Both the position numbers and the translations under genes were made by a program. Positions 30,417 through 38,156 of a stretch of 64,000 nucleotides of DNA are shown piece after piece; position 1 is the stretch's first letter, and each line of letters starts with the position of its first letter. This DNA comes from Thalassotalea sediminis (lineage in GTDB: Bacteria > Pseudomonadota > Gammaproteobacteria > Enterobacterales > Alteromonadaceae), in assembly GCF_030295915.1 (NCBI RefSeq), contig NZ_AP027361.1, positions 248,001 through 312,000 of the forward strand. Direction: 5' to 3'. The notes beneath the pieces were generated by a model that worked only from the letters and a program-made list of their open reading frames with translations, had not been told where the DNA came from and did not search any database.

Positions 30417-32519
30417 TTATTCTGAATTTGGTATTGTAAATTTCCCAATATAGGTGTTTTGCACGCTTAGTTCACTAAAATACAGCGTATTATTGTTTGA
30501 AGATAATAGCGTAAGGTATTTGTCAGGTAAATCTATCATAGTTTTGTTATTTGTTTCAAAGTTATAGGAGACTAGCTGTTTTGAACTGTTATCCCAAAAA
30601 AATAAAAAATTCCCATCAACTGACCAAGCGCCCGAGTCGGAAAAGTTAAACGTTGGAAGTAAAGGTTTCTTAGAAGTAATGCCATTTCCAATTAGTTTAT
30701 ACAAACCATTTTTACCCTGTTTGGTTACTAGATAGTGATTTTTACTACAATTTGCTTTTACAGAAGTAATATTTTTTTGTATTGACGTTATTTTAAAAGT
30801 ATCAATTGCAAGGTTTATAAGATTCCATTGTCCACTTTGCTTTACTGTCATTAAGATAGCGTTTTCAGAATCACAGTTTTTAGTTATGCTCCTTATTTCG
30901 CCTTGATTAAACTTTAAGTTTTTTATATTACCAGTATAAAGATCTAAAGCTTTGTAGCTATTATTTAGTTTAAAAACAATTGTAGAGTTATTGTTGGTAA
31001 TTAGTAGTTCCGAAATGTAGTTTTCAGGGCTATTAAAATACGTGACTTGCTTCAGAGAATTGGCTGATTGCTTCCATAATTCGTAGCTTCCAGATCTATT
31101 TGACACAAAATAGAGTTCATTAATCGAACCTTGCACTGAAACTGGACTATGATCTTTAAATGATGAATTGATTATGTTGTTTATAGGCGTAAACTCATTA
31201 TTGATAATTTTTATTGAGCCAACATTTGATTTATAAGGATCACCTATAGAGATAAGAACCTCATTTTGAACCGTATATATTGGATCAGATAGTCTTTCAT
31301 CATTTTGAAAAACTTTTGTAAAGTTTAAAGTGTTGGTATTTACAGTATATAAGGTATTAAACGCGTCATCTGTGAACACAAAGCTATCTTCAAAGTCACT
31401 CCAGCCTACTGAGTCAACCTCAAATTTTCTTTTCGTATAATCTAACTGCTCTCCGCTCTCAAGATTTAAAGTTAATGCTGAATGTGACATATCGTCATAA
31501 TGTCTTATAAAAACTAATTTTGAATCGTTACTATTTAATGCAATATCATAGTCTCCATGAAGACTTGAAGGTGGATTAGTTAATACCTCTATTGCTTGAG
31601 TTTGTAGGTTGTATCTTTTTATTTTAGATGGCTCGTTTTTGTTTTGGTCGAGATAATATAACCAATACCCATCATTGGAAATTGCGATATGAGGGACGTC
31701 AAATATATTCCCGCAACTAATTACGGTTTTAGGTGGTGAAAATTCAAGGTTAGTTGATACATTGATTTTTTTTATAATACATTGATTGTTTATTTCAGCG
31801 GCGTAATATAACTCATAAGAGTCTTTGTTCCATACTGGTGTTCGAGTGTTTACTGAAGAGTTAATTGGCTTAGTATTTTTGGATGCGTTATTTTGGACGT
31901 GTACCTGTGAATTACTTTGCCAATCTTGCAGGCTTACGTATGCTAATAGTTTCCCATCTTTAGACAATGAGGGCTCAAACTCCCATCCTTCTTCATATGT
32001 TAAAGGTTCGATTTCAATATGGCTATTTTCAAGATTCTGTAGTGACTTTTGGGATTGGTCAATGGCAAACCAAACAAGGGCTAAAGATAGCACTATCAAA
32101 CAAATAAAGACCAATTTTACTCTTGTAGCTATTGGTTTTTGTTGTTCTAAGGTGATTTTCTCTGGAAGTGTGATAGGGACATAAACAGCTTGACAGTTTA
32201 AGCTATAACCAAGCTTTGGGTGAGTCTTAATATAAGCTTGTTTATCGCTACTCAAAATTTTGCGTAAACGGGAAATTGTTGCATTTATTGTTCGGTCGTC
32301 TACAAATCTATCTTTCCAAACAAGTTTTACCAACTTTTCACGAGAAACAACAGTGCCTTGATGTTCAATTAAGCAACTAAGTAGTGCCGCGTGTTTTGAT
32401 TCCAATGACTCAACTTTACTTTCTTTGTTTTCGGCGTTGTTTGCCGGCTCGAAAGTTAGCGTTTTTTTAGTAGGATCAAAGACCCAGTTTTTTATTTTTA
32501 TTAAATGAAAATTTTCCAC
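30417..32519 (-). CDS. ToxR/CadC-type membrane transcriptional regulator with beta-propeller sensor
   Basis: A 700-residue one-component regulator. Residues about 8-112 form an OmpR-type winged helix (LESKHAALLSCLIEHQGTVVSREKLVKLVW, RTINATISRLRKIL, KLGYSL). A single membrane helix follows at about 134-153 (VKLVFICLIVLSLALVWFAI). The remaining 540 residues are outside the cytoplasm and show TolB/WD-like propeller repeats such as EPSLSKDGKLLAYVS, TPVWNKDSYELYYAA and GAWSVDGNFLFFWD. DNA binding is therefore coupled to an extracytoplasmic sensor. It begins with GTG and an upstream GGGAAGAGAG. It lies next to the peptide export genes and is the obvious candidate regulator for them. Confidence 0.88.
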   Translation of the reverse strand: MENFHLIKIKNWVFDPTKKTLTFEPANNAENKESKVESLESKHAALLSCLIEHQGTVVSREKLVKLVWKDRFVDDRTINATISRLRKILSSDKQAYIKTHPKLGYSLNCQAVYVPITLPEKITLEQQKPIATRVKLVFICLIVLSLALVWFAIDQSQKSLQNLENSHIEIEPLTYEEGWEFEPSLSKDGKLLAYVSLQDWQSNSQVHVQNNASKNTKPINSSVNTRTPVWNKDSYELYYAAEINNQCIIKKINVSTNLEFSPPKTVISCGNIFDVPHIAISNDGYWLYYLDQNKNEPSKIKRYNLQTQAIEVLTNPPSSLHGDYDIALNSNDSKLVFIRHYDDMSHSALTLNLESGEQLDYTKRKFEVDSVGWSDFEDSFVFTDDAFNTLYTVNTNTLNFTKVFQNDERLSDPIYTVQNEVLISIGDPYKSNVGSIKIINNEFTPINNIINSSFKDHSPVSVQGSINELYFVSNRSGSYELWKQSANSLKQVTYFNSPENYISELLITNNNSTIVFKLNNSYKALDLYTGNIKNLKFNQGEIRSITKNCDSENAILMTVKQSGQWNLINLAIDTFKITSIQKNITSVKANCSKNHYLVTKQGKNGLYKLIGNGITSKKPLLPTFNFSDSGAWSVDGNFLFFWDNSSKQLVSYNFETNNKTMIDLPDKYLTLLSSNNNTLYFSELSVQNTYIGKFTIPNSE

Positions 32520-32684
32520 AGCTCAGCACTCTCTTCCCTTGATGCCCATCGAACTATAAAAATTATACAAATGTTCAATCTTGTTGATTTTTATAAATTA
32601 ATTATTATCTTGCTAATTTGTATCAAAACATTTCAGACTTCATAATGCAAGTTGTGCACAATTGATGTGAGTGAGAAAAGAAGG

Positions 32685-32996
32685 CTATAAATAAGGCTTA
32701 ATGCATTTATAATGAAATAAACTTAATGTAAAAACAATCAATAAAGCACATAAAACAATGAACCAAGAAAGGCGAGAGGTAATGATTAGTAAGAGTCCAA
32801 AACTTATCAGTAAGGCATGATAAATTTTAGTTGAGACTTTATCTGTGAAGAATAGATAACAACCTAAAAATGTACAATTTATAGCCACTAACATTAAGTT
32901 ATAACGAAACTGTATAAAAATACTAAAAGCAAAAAGTGAGATCCCCATGCTTTTAGTTACAAATTGATAAATGTCACTTTTATTTTTTGAACTCAT
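32685..32996 (-). CDS. Small membrane protein, possible immunity protein
   Basis: A 103-residue protein with three or four hydrophobic helices (MGISLFAFSIFIQFRY, LMLVAINCTFLGCYLFF, ALLISFGLLLII, WFIVLCALLIVFTLSLF) and a basic C terminus. I do not recognise a family. It starts 67 bp after the double-glycine peptide gene on the same strand. Small polytopic proteins directly after a bacteriocin precursor are often immunity proteins, so that role is inferred from position and shape only. The ribosome site is weak. Confidence 0.6.
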   Translation of the reverse strand: MSSKNKSDIYQFVTKSMGISLFAFSIFIQFRYNLMLVAINCTFLGCYLFFTDKVSTKIYHALLISFGLLLIITSRLSWFIVLCALLIVFTLSLFHYKCIKPYL

Positions 32997-33063
32997 GATT
33001 GAACACTCTAGCCTAAATCGCCTTAATCATAGATATTTAATTAAAGCGATTTAACATGGCTAT

Positions 33064-33240
33064 TTACAGATTAATCCTTTCAAGTGTTAGTCCATTAATA
33101 GGTGTCAGAGGGTTATAATACTCTGGCGTATCGTAATAGTTGAGTTGTTGCTTTTCGTCGGCTTTATGCGAATTATTTACGGTATCAGCATTTCCACCTT
33201 GAATAGAAATTAACGCTTTGTGTTCTTTTATATCTTTCAT
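33064..33240 (-). CDS. Double-glycine leader peptide precursor (58 aa)
   Basis: An unlisted short gene with a good ribosome site (AAGGA, eight bases before ATG 33240). The product starts with a 16-residue leader ending LISIQGG, where Leu is at -7, Ile at -4 and Gly-Gly at -2/-1, the pattern cut by C39 peptidases of bacteriocin exporters. The predicted mature peptide is 42 residues (17-58). It is acidic, has no Cys and only one Gly, with seven Asn, three Pro and four Tyr arranged as YYDTPE then YYNPLTP (35-47). It lies directly downstream of a C39-containing ABC exporter. A class II microcin, a peptide signal, or another exported peptide are all possible; no modification enzyme is nearby. Confidence 0.8.
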   Translation of the reverse strand: MKDIKEHKALISIQGGNADTVNNSHKADEKQQLNYYDTPEYYNPLTPINGLTLERINL

Positions 33241-33310
33241 TTTTATATCCTTATAAATTTAACAGTTTAAAATTGTGTTTACTTTTCACATCCAACAACA
33301 TTTATAGTGA

Positions 33311-33341
33311 CTTTATATACTCGTTTGTATAAAGACACCAA
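33311..33341 (-). promoter_or_regulatory. Promoter with overlapping palindrome for the leader-peptide gene
   Basis: On the minus strand, TTGGTG (33336-33341), a 16-bp spacer and TATATA (33314-33319) form a plausible promoter about 70 bp before the peptide start. CTTTATA and TATAAAG (33311-33317 and 33328-33334) form a palindrome laid across the -10 and spacer, as an operator would be. Confidence 0.5.
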
Positions 33342-33485
33342 GTGCTACTGGCATTAGAAAAATTAGTTTATTCGATTTATTTTGGACAAATCGATGTTGT
33401 CTAGTCGTTAGAATATTGATACCTCCATGGTCCTATTGAACATAATTATATGGGCTTATATCTTTAGTGAGTTAAAATTAAACAA

Positions 33486-35633
33486 TTAACAACTGTGTAG
33501 TTGCTTCTCGGAGATATCTGCCAATTTCCCTTTATTTAGTAATAGCACTTTATTTGAATGCCTAATTGTTTCTGGTCTATGTGCAATGATTATTCGTGTC
33601 ATCGATAGTTCGTCAATTTTTTCACAGATTTTGAATTCATTTTGAGTATCTAGATGACTTGTTGCTTCATCTAAAAATAAAATTCGTGGTGTTTTGTAAA
33701 GCGCTCTAGCAAGTAAAACTCTTTGTTGTTGTCCACCTGACAGGCTGGAACCCATATCGCCTACCAGCGTATTGTATCCCATTGTCATTTCGGTAATGTC
33801 CTTATGTATAGCGGCAGTTTTTGTACATTGTTGAATTTTTAGAAAGTTAGGTTCTGGATCAAAAAATGAAATGTTATCGGCGATGGAACCTGCCAATAAA
33901 GTATCGTCCTGCATTACTGCAGATACAAGCTTTCGATACTGCTTAAGCCCTATCTGTTTGATGTCTTTTCCATTAAACAAAACGCGCCCTGTGGTTGGTT
34001 GTAATAACCCCAGCATTATTTTTACGAGAGTTGATTTACCAGAACCTGAAGGGCCTGTAATAGCGATACAATCACCTGCTTCGACGTTAAATGAGATGTT
34101 ATCCAATATTGGCTTTTCATCTTCGGAAAAACTGAAACTGATGTTTTCCAATGTTAGCTGACCTGAACCTTCGTTTAGTAGCTTAAAATTAGCATTTAAT
34201 GTGTCTCGATTCTGTTCTACTTTAGTTAGAGCAATATCTGCAAGACGATCAAGATGCAAGCGCATCATTTTAAACTGAATTAACTGTTCAATAAGGTTTG
34301 TAACGCTTTGCGTTAATTGATTTTTATAGGCAATGAACGCTAGTACCATGCCAATAGATATTTCATTTCCCATAACCGCGGTTGCTGCAAAAAAGATAAC
34401 TAATACATTCTCTAGCCCAAATAACGCCTTATTGATGCTATCAAAGCCAATTTTTAGTTTACCTAAGTGAATATCGGCATTGATAACCTCAGCATATCTA
34501 TTCTGCCATATCCCCTGACGTTGGGCTTCATTGCCAAAAAGCTTTATGGTTTGTATCCCCCTTATATTTTCTAGAAAGTTACTTTGCTCTTTTGCCGAGT
34601 TTTGAATTGAATCTTCTGTTGCCCGATGTAGCGGTTGATACATGCCAATTCGAAGGCATGCATATAGCGCAATAGTACCAATTACAATGAGCGTTAAATG
34701 AATTGAATATAAGAACATCATGAGCAAAACAACGACTGACATGACACCGTCCACCGTAGTTTCTACTAATCCTGTAGTCATCCGTTCTCTAATATGATTT
34801 AAAGAAGAGAACCTCGAAACAATGTCACCTACATGACGAGTTTCAAAATAAGTCATCGGTAATCTTAACAGGTGGCGAAGCACATTTACGCCCATTTGTA
34901 TATTTAACAAGCTTGATAAACGTAATATGAGCCAACTTCTAACAGAGTTGGTAATTACCGATACCATTACTAGTATAGAAAAACCCAATGCAAGAACGAC
35001 GAGTAAGGCTTCGTCATAACTAACTAGCACTTCGTCGACAACCCATTGCATGTAATATGGAGTGGCTAAACTGAATAACTGCAGAAAAAAGGACAATATA
35101 AGCAATTTTACTAAAGCGGTTTTTAAGCCAGTAATGTTGCTCCATAGCTGTGAAATGCGCATTTTTTGTTGTTCTTTTCGTACTTCAAATTTAGATGTCG
35201 GAGAAAGTTCTAGCGCTATTCCGGTATAATGCTGACTAAATTCATCTAACGTGTATACTTGTTTTCCGCTAGCGGGATCGTTTATATAATATTTATGACC
35301 AGCCACTTTAGTAAGCACAACAAAGTGATTCATATCCCAATGTAAAATACAAGGTAGGGCAAGCTTAACTACGCTTTCTAAAGGGCACTGTAACGGTCGG
35401 CTCGCTAAACCTAAACTATCACCTAACTCGATAAGGTGTTGTAAATTCATTCCTTTTAGCGTTGCGGAAAACCTGTTACGCATCGCTGGCATATCTAATT
35501 GATGACCATAATAGGATGCGATCATTGCCATCGAAGCAAGTCCACATTCCGCAACTTCTGCTTGCAATATTAGCGGTACTCGTTTCTTCGAAGAGAATTC
35601 AAGAAGTGCAGGTGAGTTTGCTGTAATTTCCAT
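33486..35633 (-). CDS. Peptidase-containing ABC exporter (C39 peptidase, PCAT, CvaB-like)
   Basis: A 715-residue exporter that cleaves a double-glycine leader and pumps out the peptide. The N-terminal C39 peptidase (about 18-145) has an intact active site: Gln24 and Cys30 in LQAEVAEC, His103 in WDMNHFVV, Asp119 in INDPASG. A membrane domain of six helices (about 170-450) follows. The ATPase has Walker A GPSGSGKST (527-535), signature LSGGQQQR (631-638) and Walker B ILFLDE (651-656), with the H-loop His in IIAHRPE. It resembles CvaB of the colicin V system. It sits between the small membrane genes and the leader peptide gene, and works with the membrane fusion protein at 36469 and probably a TolC encoded elsewhere. 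Confidence 0.95.
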   Translation of the reverse strand: MEITANSPALLEFSSKKRVPLILQAEVAECGLASMAMIASYYGHQLDMPAMRNRFSATLKGMNLQHLIELGDSLGLASRPLQCPLESVVKLALPCILHWDMNHFVVLTKVAGHKYYINDPASGKQVYTLDEFSQHYTGIALELSPTSKFEVRKEQQKMRISQLWSNITGLKTALVKLLILSFFLQLFSLATPYYMQWVVDEVLVSYDEALLVVLALGFSILVMVSVITNSVRSWLILRLSSLLNIQMGVNVLRHLLRLPMTYFETRHVGDIVSRFSSLNHIRERMTTGLVETTVDGVMSVVVLLMMFLYSIHLTLIVIGTIALYACLRIGMYQPLHRATEDSIQNSAKEQSNFLENIRGIQTIKLFGNEAQRQGIWQNRYAEVINADIHLGKLKIGFDSINKALFGLENVLVIFFAATAVMGNEISIGMVLAFIAYKNQLTQSVTNLIEQLIQFKMMRLHLDRLADIALTKVEQNRDTLNANFKLLNEGSGQLTLENISFSFSEDEKPILDNISFNVEAGDCIAITGPSGSGKSTLVKIMLGLLQPTTGRVLFNGKDIKQIGLKQYRKLVSAVMQDDTLLAGSIADNISFFDPEPNFLKIQQCTKTAAIHKDITEMTMGYNTLVGDMGSSLSGGQQQRVLLARALYKTPRILFLDEATSHLDTQNEFKICEKIDELSMTRIIIAHRPETIRHSNKVLLLNKGKLADISEKQLHSC

Positions 35634-35679
35634 TTACTTAATTCCTAATCATTTGATGTTATTGCTGATGGCTTTTAAA

Positions 35680-36084
35680 TTAAATCCGAGTCGTTAAAAG
35701 TGACTTAATGCCATCGTAGTTAATCGGTGAAAAATCAATTTTAAAGGTTGGAGTGGAAAAGAAATAAAAGCTTTTAGATAACTTGTAATTAGTTATGCGC
35801 ACACGATAAATACACAATAGTTGATCTATAGATAATTGTGCATTAGACATATGAATCATTTTTCCTGTTCTGGTATGTACAATAAATTCATCAAAGCTCA
35901 CTCTAGAAAAGAGCAGTTTTTGCACTTTGTTATAAACAAGTAAAAAATCCAGGAAGCCAATTGTGAGCCAAATTCCTATACAGACAAAATAAGTGCTGGA
36001 AGGATGAAGTACACAGACTACTGTCAATATAAATAAACTATTTAATATATGATTTACTCGGTAGTGAACACTAAAATTCATCAT
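35680..36084 (-). CDS. Small membrane protein of the peptide-export operon
   Basis: A 134-residue protein with two N-terminal hydrophobic helices (LNSLFILTVVCVLHP and TYFVCIGIWLTIGFLDFLLVY, about 14-55) and a polar C-terminal half of about 80 residues. I do not recognise a family. The ATG at 36084 overlaps the TGA of the preceding gene as ATGA, with AGAGGA nine bases upstream; a TTG at 36093 is a less likely start. The coupling shows it belongs to the export operon; its part in maturation, export or immunity is unknown. Confidence 0.65.
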   Translation of the reverse strand: MMNFSVHYRVNHILNSLFILTVVCVLHPSSTYFVCIGIWLTIGFLDFLLVYNKVQKLLFSRVSFDEFIVHTRTGKMIHMSNAQLSIDQLLCIYRVRITNYKLSKSFYFFSTPTFKIDFSPINYDGIKSLLTTRI

Positions 36085-36464
36085 GTGTAACAATCCTCTT
36101 CTATTGCTCTAATTAATTGAACAAAATACATGTAAAGTACCAATATAACGCTATAGAAAAGCCAGTATCCTTGGGTCATAAAGTCAGATAGCGACGTGAA
36201 AAAAAGAACAAAATAACAATAAGTGAGTGTTACACTTAACGTGAACAAATAAGCTGAGTTTCTTATGGTTGAATAGATAATAAACACACTACTAAGCATA
36301 ATTAAAATCGCGCTGAAAAATAATAATACTGCTTCAGTATTCAGAACAATTGATAAGCCTGTAATCCCTTGAATTAATGCTAGTGTTGTTTTTAATGGGT
36401 AGGCCAATAGTTGTTGTTTAAGTTTTAATAATATTGGCAGGTTACTGATATTTTTTATTAACAT
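36081..36464 (-). CDS. Small polytopic membrane protein of the peptide-export operon
   Basis: A 127-residue protein with about three or four hydrophobic helices (TTLALIQGITGLSIVL, AVLLFFSAILIMLSSVFIIY, YLFTLSVTLTYCYFVLFFTSL, LFYSVILVLYMYFVQLI). No named family is recognised. It starts 4 bp after the membrane fusion protein gene and its stop overlaps the next start, so three genes are tightly coupled. It may be an exporter accessory or immunity protein; this is inference from the neighbourhood. Confidence 0.65.
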   Translation of the reverse strand: MLIKNISNLPILLKLKQQLLAYPLKTTLALIQGITGLSIVLNTEAVLLFFSAILIMLSSVFIIYSTIRNSAYLFTLSVTLTYCYFVLFFTSLSDFMTQGYWLFYSVILVLYMYFVQLIRAIEEDCYT

Positions 36465-36468
36465 GGTC

Positions 36469-37716
36469 TTATCTCAACTTATTTTTAACACTTAGGATTG
36501 GATCAATAAGCCATTCAAATAGTGTGCGGTTTTCTAGCACGATGTCTGCCTTAAACTTCATGCCACTTTTGAGCGGTAGCTTTTTTTCATAAGCTTCGAT
36601 AAATTGCGTATTTAATTTAGCTTGCAGCCTATAAACAGGTTCGTTAATGCTAATGGGAAAATTGACATCTTGTTGAGTGATAAGAACATTGTCGATTCGT
36701 GTAACTTCCCCTTTTATATAGCCAAATTTTTGATGAGGAAATGCATCAAATCTCAAGAATGCAGTATCGCCCTGAGCTATAAACCCCGCAGATCTAGTTG
36801 GTAACATTAATTCAGCTATTAGAGAGGATTGCTGTGGTAGGATTGTTAGCAATGGTCTTATTTTACTTAGCGTTTCTCCTGGTAATACATGAATATCTGT
36901 AACCGTACCGTTTTGTGCAGCGGTTACTACGTAGCTAAAGTTACTTTTCATTTCCAATAGTTGATTGTTTAATGTTGATAGCTTTTGCTTTATAGCACGT
37001 TGTTTTGACTGGTATTCCTTTGAAAGTAATACAATTTGGTTTTGCAGTTGTGCACTTTTGAATTTCAAGTTAATTGTTGAGCTATTAAGTTGTTCTATTT
37101 CTTGAAGAGACATAAGTTGTTTTTCTTGGTGGTTCTGTATGTCTAGTTGTGAAATAAACCCTTTGTTGTATAGGTTGTTTAATTGTTTGGCTTGCTGATC
37201 TAATAGCGTAACTTTCTTATTAACGAGTTCTTTCTGTATGTTAGTTCCCGCAATTGAACCTTGAGTTAAGATTAATTGTTTTGTTAGCTTATCTCGGTTA
37301 TTTTGTTCAAGTATGGGTAAATCTTTAAGTTCTAGCTTTAATAAATGAATTTGTTGACTCAATTCAGAGATCATTTTTTGATTAACATCTACCCCATTTT
37401 CCAGCGCTCGATTACTAATTACAGAAACCAAAGGTGTTCCCGCTTTAACTCGTTGACCCGCTGATACAAATACTTCTTTTACTGTACCCAAACTTTTTGA
37501 ATAGCTTTTGATAATTCCTTTATCGGGCCTTAAAAAGCCTATTATGGTTTCCTTTCTTGTATAATGTGCATTAAACAAAAACAGCAATGTTGATAAAGTA
37601 ATAATCGTTATTGTGATTACGGTTATTTTTAGCGAGAGGGGTTGTGCTAAAGAAATCGTACCTTTGAGCTTTTGTCCTTGCGCATCGACGGCTTGTTTTC
37701 TAAATAATTGTGACAC
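36469..37716 (-). CDS. Membrane fusion protein of the peptide exporter (HlyD/CvaA-like)
   Basis: A 415-residue periplasmic adaptor of type I secretion. The N-terminal cytoplasmic stretch is followed by one membrane helix (about 29-49, ITVITITIITLSTLLFLF). A lipoyl half follows (GTVKEVFVSAGQRVKAGTPLVSV, about 77-99), then a long coiled-coil hairpin (about 105-255), the second lipoyl half (VVTAAQNGTVTDIHVLPGETL) and a beta-barrel (FIAQGDTAFLRFDAFPHQKFGYIKGEV). These features match CvaA-type proteins that link a C39 exporter to TolC. It starts with GTG preceded by AGGG and leads the operon. Confidence 0.92.
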   Translation of the reverse strand: MSQLFRKQAVDAQGQKLKGTISLAQPLSLKITVITITIITLSTLLFLFNAHYTRKETIIGFLRPDKGIIKSYSKSLGTVKEVFVSAGQRVKAGTPLVSVISNRALENGVDVNQKMISELSQQIHLLKLELKDLPILEQNNRDKLTKQLILTQGSIAGTNIQKELVNKKVTLLDQQAKQLNNLYNKGFISQLDIQNHQEKQLMSLQEIEQLNSSTINLKFKSAQLQNQIVLLSKEYQSKQRAIKQKLSTLNNQLLEMKSNFSYVVTAAQNGTVTDIHVLPGETLSKIRPLLTILPQQSSLIAELMLPTRSAGFIAQGDTAFLRFDAFPHQKFGYIKGEVTRIDNVLITQQDVNFPISINEPVYRLQAKLNTQFIEAYEKKLPLKSGMKFKADIVLENRTLFEWLIDPILSVKNKLR

Positions 37717-38106
37717 CTAGTTACCCTATAAATTTTACAGCTGAATTGTTAACAGCCAAGATGAAATGAACTTAGGGAGAGATTTCTATTTGAGCAAGTC
37801 ATGCAACTTACGAACTTTATTGGTTTGTCGGTATCTATTTGATATATATAACTATAGTTGGTTGTTGTATTATTGTTGTAAATTTATTGTTTAACTAAAT
37901 AATCAAAATATAACTATTTTTGGAGTACTTTATCGAAGTTACTAAAACAAATTAATGGTGCACGTTTCGTGTTTAAATTCTCTTACCAGAAAGTTAGTTC
38001 ACTTCAAAATTGCTGATTTTACCTTTATTGTACTTAGGTATTGAGTATGTGTGTGATGTAATTAACTACCCATTGTTGCAGTACATCTAGCGTTAATTAC
38101 AGGCAC
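37717..38106. other. Intergenic region upstream of the peptide-export operon
   Basis: About 390 very AT-rich bases between the export operon and the EF-G terminator, both on the minus strand. It must hold the operon promoter, but no box pair stands out. I saw no small gene with a ribosome site; a 17-codon minus-strand frame near 37809 has none. Confidence 0.4.
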
Positions 38107-38134
38107 AAAAAAGCCCCGCATAAGCGAGGCTTTT
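38107..38134 (-). terminator. Terminator of the EF-G gene
   Basis: On the minus strand AAGCCTCGC pairs with GCGGGGCTT around TTAT (one G-U pair) and runs into six T, 22 bp after the stop. Confidence 0.9.
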
Positions 38135-38156
38135 CAAAAAGTGTTAAAGGGCTAAA

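Noticed and set aside
33241..33485. Further short peptide genes between the exporter and the GG peptide
   Set aside because: Only frames of 6-13 codons without ribosome sites were found.
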